Below the pieces are notes generated by a model. That model was given only the letters and a program-made list of their open reading frames with translations, ran no database searches and was not told the DNA's origin. A program made the position numbers and the translations under genes. Below, in pieces: positions 26,850 through 36,107 of a DNA stretch of 64,000 bases. Position 1 is the first letter of the stretch, and each line of letters opens with the position of its first letter. This stretch comes from Actinobacillus sp. (GTDB lineage: Bacteria; Pseudomonadota; Gammaproteobacteria; Enterobacterales; Pasteurellaceae): the NCBI GenBank assembly GCA_020026155.1, contig JAHHQX010000006.1, positions 44,963 to 108,962 on the forward strand. Reading direction: 5' to 3'.

Positions 26850-28886
26850 TTAATATTTGCGGGAATATTCGTTTTTAGTAAATTTTTGTAAACGATATTT
26901 TTGTAGAATCTGATGGTAATAATCGTAGATTAAAACATTTTCCACATAATTCCGGGTTTCACGGTACGGGATAGTGGCAACAAATTCTGCCATACTCAAT
27001 TTCCCATTACTTTTAGCTAACCATTTATCTACACGATGCGGACCAGCATTGTATGCAGCTGAAATTAAGATACGATTATTGCCATATTTACTATACAGAT
27101 CTTCTAAATGTTGCACACCTAGCATGATATTTGTTTTCGGATCAAATAATTGTTGCGGATAACTGTAATTCAATTTTTGCTTTTGAGCGGTCATCTTCGC
27201 GGTGCTTGGAATCAATTGCATTAATCCATATGCATTAGCATGTGATTTAACTTGTGGTCGCCATGCACTTTCTTGGCGCGCTATTGCCATAGCAAACGTG
27301 CGACGGATATTTTTATCTTTTAAATAAAGATTAAACCAAGGTATATAAGCTTCTGGCAAGCGAAGTGGTAAATATCCCCACGCCTTAGCTAAAATTGTCG
27401 CTTCAACCTGCAAATCGTACCATTTTTCTTTTTCAGCATAATGTGCCATTGCAAGTTTTTCTTTATCTGACATCTTAGAAAGTAATCTCGCCCAAGCTAA
27501 GGCAGCAAAATGATTTTCTTTCATAAAATGTAATTCACGAATAATACCTAATTCTTTTTCTTGCTGATGCGTTAAATGGAATTTAAAGCCTTTAAAATGT
27601 TCCATCGGCGGACGATAAGTCATATCAAGCATTTGTGCAGAAAGCATTGGATAAAAACCACGATATTTCGTTAATCGATACCAGATTTTATGTGCTTCCG
27701 TGCGCTGATGCTTATATTTTAATAAACCAAAACCACGCCAGAATTCCCATTCCGCTTTATGTTGGGTCGCTGGCGATAAATGCGCTATCCATGGTAATGG
27801 ATCGGTATTATTTCGCAAAGCTACTCGGATACGACGCTCAAATAATGCATCATTTTTTAACTTCATTAAAGTATGATCGCGCCATGCCATAATGTTTGTA
27901 TCAGTACTATCAAAGAAGTGCTGAACGAGTAATTTTTCCCATGCTTTTTGTTCAGTTTCGGATAATTTAAAACCTTTTGCCCAATGTTGAAAGGTATCAA
28001 ACGTCACATTTTGTGGAAGTTGTGTCGTTGGTAATGAACGAACTAATCTTGGGAACATGACTAAAATCAAATGTTTATTTTTGATAGGATCTTTCATTAA
28101 TTGCGTCGCACTTAACCTACTCTTTTCATTTAATAAAATCATTGGGTTTTGTACAAGTTGTAAATATGTATTCAAGATCTGTTGGGTCTGTGCGGATTTA
28201 GCTTGTTTTATTAAGTGACGTAATAAACCTTGATTAAAACGTTGAAACGCAAGCTTTCCTCGCTCTAATAAAAGCTGATTAGATAAATGGCCACTTTGTG
28301 CCCAAACTAATAAAAGTGGATCACAACTTACCGGTAAACTATGCCCTGTTAGCCATAATTTATCTAACGCGCTCACCATACTCGGTGTCAAAGTATGTTC
28401 TACTTGTTGTTGAGCTTGTAAGACTAGACATTGAGAATAAGTATTCTTCGGTAAATTTGCACGATTAGCATAAATTGCTGACCAATTTTTATATTTAACT
28501 TGTTGATTCAACCAACGTTGTTCTATTGGACGAATAGATAAAAATGAAGGGAGTCTTTTTTGTAAGGAAGTGATTTCTTGTAAAGTAAGATTAGGTTTCT
28601 GCAATAACCATCTGTATTCAGCAAAGGGATAAAGTTCATACCCTTTAATATTGTTTAATAATTGCTGAATTTTAAGGCTCATGTCCTTTTTTTGTGGGGT
28701 CGTCAACAATTTTTCTAGCTCATTATACTGTTGTCGATAAAACGCTAATTGCGAATGAGTAATAACATGAGCAGAGGTATGATGAGGAACTTCATTAGCA
28801 AAAGCGGGGATAAAAAAGAATAATGAACTTAAACAAGGAGCAAGAATTTTAACAGGTAAGGTGAAATGATTTTTTACAGCGCTCAT
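26850..28886 (-). CDS. slt: Soluble lytic murein transglycosylase
   Basis: Periplasmic enzyme that cleaves peptidoglycan between MurNAc and GlcNAc, forming 1,6-anhydroMurNAc. 678 residues. A signal peptide ends near AFA-NEV (residue 30). A long alpha-superhelical doughnut domain (about 40-500) precedes the C-terminal catalytic domain. The catalytic Glu is E539 in IARQESAWRP, followed by AYGLMQLIPSTA, SAAYNAGPHRV and IPYRETRNYVENV, the full family 1A motif series. AGGAGG lies 11 nt upstream of the start. It stands alone, between wzz and sec genes. Confidence 0.95.
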   Translation of the reverse strand: MSAVKNHFTLPVKILAPCLSSLFFFIPAFANEVPHHTSAHVITHSQLAFYRQQYNELEKLLTTPQKKDMSLKIQQLLNNIKGYELYPFAEYRWLLQKPNLTLQEITSLQKRLPSFLSIRPIEQRWLNQQVKYKNWSAIYANRANLPKNTYSQCLVLQAQQQVEHTLTPSMVSALDKLWLTGHSLPVSCDPLLLVWAQSGHLSNQLLLERGKLAFQRFNQGLLRHLIKQAKSAQTQQILNTYLQLVQNPMILLNEKSRLSATQLMKDPIKNKHLILVMFPRLVRSLPTTQLPQNVTFDTFQHWAKGFKLSETEQKAWEKLLVQHFFDSTDTNIMAWRDHTLMKLKNDALFERRIRVALRNNTDPLPWIAHLSPATQHKAEWEFWRGFGLLKYKHQRTEAHKIWYRLTKYRGFYPMLSAQMLDMTYRPPMEHFKGFKFHLTHQQEKELGIIRELHFMKENHFAALAWARLLSKMSDKEKLAMAHYAEKEKWYDLQVEATILAKAWGYLPLRLPEAYIPWFNLYLKDKNIRRTFAMAIARQESAWRPQVKSHANAYGLMQLIPSTAKMTAQKQKLNYSYPQQLFDPKTNIMLGVQHLEDLYSKYGNNRILISAAYNAGPHRVDKWLAKSNGKLSMAEFVATIPYRETRNYVENVLIYDYYHQILQKYRLQKFTKNEYSRKY

Positions 28887-28925
28887 TTTTAAGTCGTCCT
28901 CCTAATAGCATCGTGGTTATGTACA

Positions 28926-28956
28926 ATTCGCTTAGCCTACAGCAGGCTAAGCGAAT
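28926..28956. other. Strong hairpin after secF
   Basis: ATTCGCTTAGCCT and AGGCTAAGCGAAT form a 13-bp perfect stem with a 5-nt loop. Neither side has a good T run, so it may be a weak terminator, a 3'-end stabiliser or a processing site downstream of secF. Confidence 0.6.
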
Positions 28957-28977
28957 AATTAGTTATGCTCTACATGG

Positions 28978-29946
28978 TTAAGGTAACTCTTCAATGGCTT
29001 CCTTATCAACTTTTTGTACGAGCATATGTTCACGTTTCAATCCTAAATCTAAAGCAATACTAATTGCAATATAGATTGTGGAATAAGTACCAAATGCGAT
29101 CCCCACTAGCAATGCGAGTGAGAAGCTATGGATAGATGGTCCCCCAAATAGGAACAAAGCAATAACCGTAAACAAAGTAGTAATAGAAGTCATTAACGTA
29201 CGCGCAAGTGTTTGAGTTAATGAAATATTCACGATTTCTACTGTATCAATACGGCGAATTTTACGGAAATTTTCACGAACACGGTCAAACACAACGATAC
29301 TGTCGTTTAATGAATAACCCACAACCGATAAAATTGCAGCCACAAAGGTTAAATCCATTTCAATTTGAAAGAAGGAAAAAACCCCTAAGGTTACGATAAC
29401 GTCATGCGCCAAAGCAATAACTGCCCCAGCACCTAAACGCCATTCAAAACGTACTGCAATATATACAAGCAACATGAGTAATGTTGCAAAAGTCGCGTAA
29501 ATTGCACTATCGGTTAAATCCTTACCCACATTTGGTCCAACAAACGCTACGCTTTCAATTTTAATATGCGGATCTACGTTCGTTAGCATTAACTGAATAC
29601 GATTACCAATTTTCGCATTACCTGCTGAAGCAGGTAAACGAATCATAACATTTTTTGCATCCCCCATTGTTTGCACAACAGCGCCATCAATATGGTTATC
29701 ACGTAAAATGGTACGTACTTTTTCTAAATTAGCAGGTTGTGAAAATTGGGTTTGAACAACTGTACCACCAGTAAAATCTAGTCCCCAGTTAAACCCTTTA
29801 ATACACATACATACAACGCACAAACTTGTAAGAATGATTGAGAAAGCGTACGCAAACTTTCTATATTTCATGAAATTCACAAGTTTAAAAGGTAAAACGA
29901 CACCTTTATATCTGTGAATTTCGTTATTGCGATTAAATAAGCCCAC
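28978..29946 (-). CDS. secF: Protein translocase subunit SecF
   Basis: Inner-membrane protein that, with SecD, uses the proton-motive force to assist late steps of protein export. 322 residues (E. coli 323). Six membrane segments; the first is followed by GLDFTGGTVVQTQF, and the transmembrane region contains AHDVIVTLGVFSFFQIEMDL and SLNDSIVVFDRVREN, both typical of SecF. The start is a GTG at 29946 with AAAGGAA upstream. secD ends 11 nt before it, and the operon is yajC-secD-secF. Confidence 0.96.
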   Translation of the reverse strand: MGLFNRNNEIHRYKGVVLPFKLVNFMKYRKFAYAFSIILTSLCVVCMCIKGFNWGLDFTGGTVVQTQFSQPANLEKVRTILRDNHIDGAVVQTMGDAKNVMIRLPASAGNAKIGNRIQLMLTNVDPHIKIESVAFVGPNVGKDLTDSAIYATFATLLMLLVYIAVRFEWRLGAGAVIALAHDVIVTLGVFSFFQIEMDLTFVAAILSVVGYSLNDSIVVFDRVRENFRKIRRIDTVEIVNISLTQTLARTLMTSITTLFTVIALFLFGGPSIHSFSLALLVGIAFGTYSTIYIAISIALDLGLKREHMLVQKVDKEAIEELP

Positions 29947-29957
29947 GATACATTCCT

Positions 29958-31808
29958 TTAAATAGATAATTTCTTAACACGTTTACCACCATATACCCAG
30001 TTTGCAAGCATACGGGTACCAGTAATTGCAGTAAACATTGAAATAGCGACACCAAGAGAAAGTGTGATCGCAAAACCCTTAACAGGTCCAGTTCCGATCG
30101 CGTATAACACCACACAGGTTAAAATTGTTGTTAAGTTCGCATCGAAAATACTACTAAATGCACCGCTATATCCTTCATTGATTGCTTGCTGTACAGAACG
30201 TCCATTTCGAATTTCTTCACGAATCCGTTCAAATATCAGCACGTTCGCATCCACAGACATCCCTACTGATAATACGATACCTGCGATCCCTGGCATAGTT
30301 AATGTAGCACCTGGCAGTAATGACATAAGTCCTACGAGCAATACCATATTCGCAATTAACGCAAGATCAGAGAATAATCCAAATAAGCGGTAATATACCA
30401 ACATAAAGAGAATGGTGATACCTAAGCCCCATAAGCCTGCTTCTAGACCTTGAGCAACGTTTTGTGCTCCCAATGATGGTCCCACTGTACGTTCTTCAAC
30501 AATTTGAATCGGTGCAGTTAAAGCCCCTGAACGTAATAAAACCGCAAGATTTTGAGCTTCTGCTGGACTATCAATACCAGTAATTTGGAACTGATTACTA
30601 AAGCGTCCTTGAATAGTTGCGACGTTAATTACTTGCTCATGTTTTTCAAGGATTGGTTTACCAGATGCGTCTTTTTTACCGCTATCTTTATATTCTACAT
30701 ATAAAGTTGCCATTGGTTTGCCTAGATTAAGTTTGGTGGTTTCCGCCATAATTGCACCACCTTCATTATCTAAAGTAACATTTACATCTGGACGACCAGT
30801 TTGTTGGTCAGAACCCGCACTCGCATTCGTAATATGTTCACCACCAAGGACAGCACGGCGATAAAGTACAACCGGTCGACCATTCTTGTCATATTTAATT
30901 TCAGAGTCTGCGGGAACAAGTCCATGCATCGCCGCATCTAAATTCGCATTCTGATTAACAAGATGGAATTCTAATGTCGCAGTCGCACCTAATATTTCTT
31001 TTGCACGTGCAGTATCTTGAATACCCGGTAATTCCACAACAATACGATCTGCACCTTGACGCTGAATAACAGGTTCTGCCACACCAAGTTCTTCAACACG
31101 ACGACGTAAGATACTTAAGTTTTGTTCAACCGCATGATTACGCTCTTCCACCAACGCGTTTTCTGAAAGTGCGAGAGAAAGCTGATCATCACCTAAAACT
31201 TTAATATCCATATTAGGGTATTTTTTATGAAGTAAATCTTTTACATCAGAAAGGTTATCCGGATTTGCTAACGTAACCGTTGTACTAAAATCAGCAGCTG
31301 GAATAATGCTACGGTAACGATAATGTGCTTTACGGAGATCAGTACGTAAATTATCTTCAAGTTGTTGTTGATGTTTCTTCAACGCTGCATTCATATCAAC
31401 TTGCATTAAGAAACGAACGCCACCACGCAAATCTAAGCCCCATTTCATCGGGGTGCCTCCGATATCTGCTAACCATTTTGGTGTTGCGGGTGCAAGGTTT
31501 AACGCCACCGAATAATTGTCACCTAAGGCTTGAGCAATATCGTCTTTTGCGAGCAATTGTACGTCTGTATTTTTGAAACGCACTAGAATATTGCCATCAT
31601 GAAGGGACATCGACTTAGCATCTAAATGATTTTTAGTTAAAATTTGTTGGACATCCGCAAGGACGGCTGTATCGGCTTGGATACCTTTAGTACCCGTAAT
31701 TTGAACGGCAGGATCTTCGCCATAAAGATTTGGAAGAGAATAAAGCACACCGATGGCGACCACAATGATCACCATCAGATTCTTCCATAAAGGGTAACGA
31801 TTTAACAT
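29958..31808 (-). CDS. secD: Protein translocase subunit SecD
   Basis: Inner-membrane partner of SecF, 616 residues (E. coli 615). One N-terminal membrane segment, a large periplasmic part with MKWGLDLRGGVRFLMQVDM (about 115-133) and GADRIVVELPGIQD, then five further segments containing LSVGMSVDANVLIFERIREE with the conserved Asp for proton transfer. SD AAGGGAAATTT. Middle gene of the yajC-secD-secF operon. Confidence 0.97.
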   Translation of the reverse strand: MLNRYPLWKNLMVIIVVAIGVLYSLPNLYGEDPAVQITGTKGIQADTAVLADVQQILTKNHLDAKSMSLHDGNILVRFKNTDVQLLAKDDIAQALGDNYSVALNLAPATPKWLADIGGTPMKWGLDLRGGVRFLMQVDMNAALKKHQQQLEDNLRTDLRKAHYRYRSIIPAADFSTTVTLANPDNLSDVKDLLHKKYPNMDIKVLGDDQLSLALSENALVEERNHAVEQNLSILRRRVEELGVAEPVIQRQGADRIVVELPGIQDTARAKEILGATATLEFHLVNQNANLDAAMHGLVPADSEIKYDKNGRPVVLYRRAVLGGEHITNASAGSDQQTGRPDVNVTLDNEGGAIMAETTKLNLGKPMATLYVEYKDSGKKDASGKPILEKHEQVINVATIQGRFSNQFQITGIDSPAEAQNLAVLLRSGALTAPIQIVEERTVGPSLGAQNVAQGLEAGLWGLGITILFMLVYYRLFGLFSDLALIANMVLLVGLMSLLPGATLTMPGIAGIVLSVGMSVDANVLIFERIREEIRNGRSVQQAINEGYSGAFSSIFDANLTTILTCVVLYAIGTGPVKGFAITLSLGVAISMFTAITGTRMLANWVYGGKRVKKLSI

Positions 31809-31844
31809 AAATTTCCCTTGTGGAATTATTATTGGAAACGAGGA

Positions 31845-32144
31845 TTAAAGATCAGAGATTGGTTGATCTTTAGGTAAAATAGAAACGATAAAATTACGTT
31901 TGATGCTTACTTGAGTATGTGAGTTTAACTCAATCACAACATCGTCACTGTCAGGAGTAATTTTGGTAATACGACCAACAAGACCACCAGAAGTTAAAAC
32001 TTTCGTCCCTTTTGATAATTCAGACATAAGTTGTTTATGTGCTTTATTACGTTTAGCTTGTGGACGATAAATCATAAAATAAAAAATGAGTCCAAAAATA
32101 ATAAAAATGAAAATCATTGAAAGTGGACTACCTTGCTGTTGCAT
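31845..32144 (-). CDS. yajC: Sec translocon accessory protein YajC
   Basis: Small inner-membrane subunit associated with SecDF-YidC. 99 residues. One membrane segment (about 8-27, MIFIFIIFGLIFYFMIYRPQ) is followed by the family hallmark RPQAKRNKAHKQLMSELSKG and a soluble tail GTKVLTSGGLVGRITKI. SD AAGAGGTAAG. First gene of the operon; no tgt/queA genes are seen upstream, which differs from E. coli. Confidence 0.95.
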   Translation of the reverse strand: MQQQGSPLSMIFIFIIFGLIFYFMIYRPQAKRNKAHKQLMSELSKGTKVLTSGGLVGRITKITPDSDDVVIELNSHTQVSIKRNFIVSILPKDQPISDL

Positions 32145-32334
32145 AATCTTACCTCTTAAATTTAAGTGAAAAATGCGAAAAATTAGGCGGTTAACATACC
32201 ATAAATAAGCCTAAATGTGAAAACCCTTTTAAAGTTCCAACCGCCTTATTGTCTAATATATACTCAGTTTTGATGTGAATAAGATAGCTTCATCTCTGTA
32301 ATATTAAAATGAAGCTATCACTTTCATATTAAAG

Positions 32335-33402
32335 CTATTTTACAATAGAGGCGGTTTTAATTTGTAAATACACAAATTGTCCCTTTTGAAGTTTTAACTC
32401 ATCTAAGGCCCAACGAGTGATACTTGAACAAATCTTATGTTGCCCCACTGCCACATAGACTTCTACCAAACCACGATCCTGTTCAACAATATCGTAAATT
32501 TGCCCATAAAGCACATTTCGAATACTACTACTAGAAGGTTTGGCTAAGCTAATGGCTACATCAGAACTAAAGATACATACGCGAATCTTTTCATGATTTG
32601 TAGGAGAAATATCTCCTTTAATAATCCAAAGTAATTGATCCGCAATTCGTAAGGCAATCGTATCTGAATGGGATAATTCATGCGCCAATGGAAGGGCCAA
32701 TACACTACTTCTTTCTACATTTTTTTGCCAAGTTGAAAAAACTGGACTATGCCAAATTTGCTCTAAGAGTTCGTAGGCGATAACCTTGCCATTTTCTAAT
32801 AACACTACCCTTTCTGCTAACCGAAGAAGTTCATCTAAACTATGCGTTACATATAAAATAGGAATATTAATTTCTTGCGCTAATGCATCAAGATAATCAA
32901 GTAATTCATGCTTTCGTGGAAGATCGAGGGCTGATAAAGGTTCATCCATTAGCAAAATTTCAGGCGACGTCAACAAAGCCCGACCTATCGCAACTCTTTG
33001 TTTTTCCCCACCCGATAATGTGATTGGATATCGTTTTAAAAGATGAGAGATTCCTAGTAGATCAACAATATAATCCACTTGCTTAATATTCTCTCTCGGC
33101 ATGCCATAAGTAAGGTTGCCAAGCACTCGATAATGTGGAAATAAGCGCGCATCCTGAAAAACATAACCAATGCGTCTTTTATTAGCTGGAACAAAAATAT
33201 TTTGGTGTGTATCCACTAAAACACGATCATTGAGAGTGATTTTTCCACTGTCTGGTTTCGTTAAACCACTAATGAGCTGAATTAAAGAAGATTTTCCAGA
33301 ACCTGATAATCCAAATAACGCCGTCACACCTTTTGCAGGCACATTCAAATTTGCTTTTAGTTGCATCTGCCCTAATTGTTTTTCTACATTAATTTCTAAC
33401 AT
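32335..33402 (-). CDS. modC: Molybdate ABC transporter ATP-binding protein ModC
   Basis: Cytoplasmic ATPase of the molybdate importer. The ATG at 33402 is preferred over the TTG just before it because AGGACAAATTG fits as SD spacing; 355 residues. Walker A FGLSGSGKSSL, Q-loop YVFQDARLFPH, signature LSGGEKQRVAIGRAL, Walker B ILLMDEPLSALD and H-loop VTHSLDE are intact. The C-terminal part (about 285-355) is a MOP-type molybdate-binding domain (SIRNVLYGQIYDIV, KICSSITRWALDELKL). It overlaps the end of modB. Confidence 0.94.
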   Translation of the reverse strand: MLEINVEKQLGQMQLKANLNVPAKGVTALFGLSGSGKSSLIQLISGLTKPDSGKITLNDRVLVDTHQNIFVPANKRRIGYVFQDARLFPHYRVLGNLTYGMPRENIKQVDYIVDLLGISHLLKRYPITLSGGEKQRVAIGRALLTSPEILLMDEPLSALDLPRKHELLDYLDALAQEINIPILYVTHSLDELLRLAERVVLLENGKVIAYELLEQIWHSPVFSTWQKNVERSSVLALPLAHELSHSDTIALRIADQLLWIIKGDISPTNHEKIRVCIFSSDVAISLAKPSSSSIRNVLYGQIYDIVEQDRGLVEVYVAVGQHKICSSITRWALDELKLQKGQFVYLQIKTASIVK

Positions 33403-34120
33403 CAATTTGTCCTAATTTTTTTTGTGTTTGGCGAGCGAGATACTCTGAAATAATTAATGAGATTAGTGCAATCGCAATTGCAATAATACAAAGTCTAGCC
33501 GCTGCTCCCTCCGCTCCAGGCGTCTCAATTAAAGAGTACATAGCTAGCGGTATAGTTTGCGTCACATCTGGAATATTAGAAACGAATGTAATGGTGGCCC
33601 CAAATTCACCTAATGACCGAGCAAATCCCAGCACAAATCCTGCTAAAATACCCGGCAGAGATAATGGTAAGGTAATTGTAAAAAATGTTCGGATATTACT
33701 TGCTCCAAGTGTCCGGGCGGCTTCCTCTAATCGCTGATCTATTTGTTCTAATGCTAAGCGAATAGAGCGCACTACCAATGGAAAGGCAACAATTGCAGAG
33801 GCCAGCGCCGCTCCATACCAACTAAATCCAAAACTAAAATCAAACCATTTCAATAAATACTTACCAATTGCTCCATTACGCCCCATGCTAATAAGCAATA
33901 AATACCCAATGACGACAGGAGGTAATACAAGCGGTAAATGTACTAACCCATTTAAGATAGATTTTCCATAAAATTGCTTTCTCGCTAATAACCAGGCAAT
34001 ACATATCGCAAAAGGTAAACTCACGGTCATTGCAGTCAATGCCACCTTTACACTCAAATTAATGGCATCCAACTCTGTAGTGGACAGAGCTAAAGAATGA
34101 TAAAAATCTTGAAGCGTCAT
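33389..34120 (-). CDS. modB: Molybdate ABC transporter permease ModB
   Basis: Inner-membrane permease, 243 residues, about five membrane segments, EAA loop EEAARTLGASNIRTFFTITLP and LARSLGEFGATITF. The start codon has no recognisable SD (A/T-rich sequence upstream), so expression may be low or the start slightly different. It is separated from modA by 177 nt that contain a terminator-like hairpin and a degenerate copy of the dispersed element, so modBC may be transcribed less than modA. It overlaps modC by 14 nt. Confidence 0.94.
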   Translation of the reverse strand: MTLQDFYHSLALSTTELDAINLSVKVALTAMTVSLPFAICIAWLLARKQFYGKSILNGLVHLPLVLPPVVIGYLLLISMGRNGAIGKYLLKWFDFSFGFSWYGAALASAIVAFPLVVRSIRLALEQIDQRLEEAARTLGASNIRTFFTITLPLSLPGILAGFVLGFARSLGEFGATITFVSNIPDVTQTIPLAMYSLIETPGAEGAAARLCIIAIAIALISLIISEYLARQTQKKLGQIDVRN

Positions 34121-34164
34121 AAATATTAAAATGTATAAAAAATAGTATGTTATAGGTAAAAAAA

Positions 34165-34192
34165 TATAAATTTTTCCGAAAATATGCGCGTA
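34165..34192 (-). repeat. Dispersed 3'-end element, copy 11 (degenerate)
   Basis: ATAAATTTTTCCGAAAAT then ATGCGCGTA is like copy 7 with changes in the outer arm. It lies between modA and modB, beyond the modA terminator, in the same orientation relative to modA as copies 2 and 9 have to their genes. Confidence 0.5.
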
Positions 34193-34227
34193 TCATACAA
34201 GGAATACGATAGAAATAAAATAAAAGA

Positions 34228-34259
34228 GAGATAAAGATCATTATATTGACCTTTATCTC
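34228..34259 (-). terminator. Hairpin between modA and modB
   Basis: On the minus strand GAGATAAAG and CTTTATCTC pair around a 14-nt loop and are followed by a T-rich stretch. It may terminate or attenuate transcription after modA. Confidence 0.6.
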
Positions 34260-34297
34260 CAAATTTACTTAACGATTGATCATATTTTAGGAGTATC

Positions 34298-35059
34298 TTA
34301 TTTCGCTACAAAACCATAGCGTTCGAAGATTTTTTTGCCTTCTGGAGAGGCTAGGTAAGAGAGGAATTCACGACTTTCGCTGTTATCCTGCCCTTTCACA
34401 ATTGCAGCAGGATACAGAATTTTTGCATGACTATCAGCAGGGAATGTGGCTACAATTTTCACCTGTTTACTCATTTTTGCATCTGTTGCATAAACAATAC
34501 CTAAAGGACTTTCGCCACGTTCAACGTAAGCTAATGCAACACGAACATTTTGTGCACGTGCTAATTTAGACTTCACAGCATCCCATTCTTTTAGATAAGT
34601 TAATGCTTCTTTTGCGTAACGTCCAGCTGGAACTGCTTCTGGATCACCAACAGCTAAGTAACTGTTTCCTAACAATTTTACCCATGCAGGATTTTTTAAA
34701 TCAACATTAGATACTTTACTATTTTCTGGCGCAATCATCACAAGTGAATTACTCACTAAATCAATTCGTGAATCTTTTACAATCGCATTTTTATCTTGTA
34801 AATAGTTCATCCATTTTTGATTCGCTGAAATAAAAATATTTGCAGGCGCACCATTTTCAATTTGGCGAGCTAATTTTGAGGAAGAAGCAAAAGAAAGTGA
34901 AATTTGATCTTTCGGATGAGATTTCAAAAATTCTAGGGTTGCTTCTTCAATTGCATTGGTCATAGAAGAAGCAGCAAAGACAGTAATTTTTGCTTGAGCA
35001 CTCACTGAAATTACAGCTGCAAATGTAGCTGCAATCAACGTTTTTTTAAAGAAAGGCAT
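34298..35059 (-). CDS. modA: Molybdate-binding periplasmic protein ModA
   Basis: Periplasmic substrate-binding protein of the molybdate importer. Start at the ATG at 35059 (MPFFKKTLIAATFAAVISVS), since TTGGAGAAAAGT upstream is the SD and the longer frame uses that TTG. 253 residues. Signal peptide cleaved after AQA, then KITVFAASSMTNAIEE, the ModA/sulfate-binding opening with Ser residues that bind the oxyanion, FASSSKLARQIENGAP, and AYVERGESPLGIVYATDA. A ModE-like box lies about 17-37 bp upstream of its start. Confidence 0.95.
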   Translation of the reverse strand: MPFFKKTLIAATFAAVISVSAQAKITVFAASSMTNAIEEATLEFLKSHPKDQISLSFASSSKLARQIENGAPANIFISANQKWMNYLQDKNAIVKDSRIDLVSNSLVMIAPENSKVSNVDLKNPAWVKLLGNSYLAVGDPEAVPAGRYAKEALTYLKEWDAVKSKLARAQNVRVALAYVERGESPLGIVYATDAKMSKQVKIVATFPADSHAKILYPAAIVKGQDNSESREFLSYLASPEGKKIFERYGFVAK

Positions 35060-35075
35060 ACTTTTCTCCAATTTT

Positions 35076-35096
35076 TATATAAAACATTACATAATG
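35076..35096. promoter_or_regulatory. Probable ModE-binding site upstream of modA
   Basis: TATATA (35076-35081), 6 nt, TACATAATG (35088-35096). This resembles the E. coli ModE operator, described as TATATA-N6-TAYATAA-like half sites. It lies between modA and modE, where ModE would block modA transcription when molybdate is plentiful. Confidence 0.5.
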
Positions 35097-35195
35097 CTTA
35101 ATAATTATATTCTATTTGTAAAGGAAAAAGCTACATAAAAATTGTTTTTTTTTGTAGAATTAACTTGTCTCTTAACTTCAAATATAGGATTGCAT

Positions 35196-35966
35196 ATGTC
35201 AGTAAACGAAATACTTCTTACGATTAAACTACATCAGCAAATCTTTGTCGATCCGAAACGGATTCGGCTCCTCAAAGCAATTGATGAAACAGGCTCAATC
35301 AATCAAGGTGCTAAACTTGCACAAGTGAGCTATAAAAGTGCATGGGATCATCTCGAAATGATGGATCGTGTTAGTCCACGCCCTCTACTAGAAAGGAATG
35401 CTGGTGGGAAAAAAGGTGGTGGTACTAAATTGACCGCTTATGCCCATCGTCTACTTAAACTTTACCAATTACTCGAAGACACCCAAAGCACAGCTTTTGA
35501 GATTTTACAAAAAGAAGATATTCCATTGGATAATCCTCTCTTTGCAACGTCCCTCTTCTCTCTACAAACAAGTGCACGCAATCAGTTCTTTGGACGTGTA
35601 AGTGAATTGAAAAAAGAAAATGGACATTACTACGTTGGCATTAACATTGCAGGCTTAAAAACCCAACTCTGCGCATGCATTACTCCACAAAGTGCTGCAC
35701 GTTTACAGTTATCACTTGATAAAGATGTCATGTTTATGGTGAAAGCACCATGGATTCGTGTGCATAAATCGCCTATTGATACACCGTACAACCAATTCCA
35801 AGCTGTCGTGAAATCTGTACATGATCATGAAATGGTAATTGAGTTTGGTAAGGGTAGCCAAGCAACAGAATGTATCGTAGGTTTGCGTGAAGGTGAATAT
35901 CGTATCGGCGATATCGTGTACTTCACAATCGATCCAGATCAAATTATTATCGCGAGTTTACTTTAA
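35196..35966 (+). CDS. modE: Molybdenum-dependent transcriptional regulator ModE
   Basis: DNA-binding regulator that represses mod genes when loaded with molybdate. The start is the ATG at 35196 (MSVNEILLTIKLHQQIFVDP) with TAGGATTGCAT before it; the longer frame has 18 extra unrelated residues. 256 residues. N-terminal winged helix-turn-helix (RIRLLKAIDETGSINQGAKL, VSYKSAWDHLEMMD) and two MOP molybdate-binding repeats (about 125-190 and 195-256). It is divergent from modA, as in E. coli. Confidence 0.95.
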   Translation: MSVNEILLTIKLHQQIFVDPKRIRLLKAIDETGSINQGAKLAQVSYKSAWDHLEMMDRVSPRPLLERNAGGKKGGGTKLTAYAHRLLKLYQLLEDTQSTAFEILQKEDIPLDNPLFATSLFSLQTSARNQFFGRVSELKKENGHYYVGINIAGLKTQLCACITPQSAARLQLSLDKDVMFMVKAPWIRVHKSPIDTPYNQFQAVVKSVHDHEMVIEFGKGSQATECIVGLREGEYRIGDIVYFTIDPDQIIIASLL

Positions 35967-35999
35967 CGGTACTGCTACTTCTCTAATCGATGTTCGGTT

Positions 36000-36026
36000 A
36001 TAAATTTTTCCGAAAATTGAGGCGTA
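36000..36026 (-). repeat. Dispersed 3'-end element, copy 7
   Basis: ATAAATTTTTCCGAAAATTG then AGGCGTA lies between the converging ends of modE and the BudC-type gene. Confidence 0.7.
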
Positions 36027-36058
36027 GCATTCACCTCACAGCTCAAAATAATAAAAAA

Positions 36059-36090
36059 AACACCGCACTTCAAATGCGGTGTCGGTTTCT
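36059..36090. terminator. Terminator containing an uptake-signal core
   Basis: CACCGCA and TGCGGTG pair around CTTCAAA between the converging ends of modE and the BudC-type gene. The left arm with the loop start spells ACCGCACTT, the reverse complement of the Haemophilus uptake core AAGTGCGGT. Confidence 0.75.
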
Positions 36091-36107
36091 TTAGGGTCAA
36101 TCAATTC

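Noticed and set aside
35060..35195. Possible molybdenum-cofactor riboswitch near modA
   Set aside because: The modA-modE gap is only about 136 nt with a ModE-like box; no structured leader is visible and ModE control suffices.
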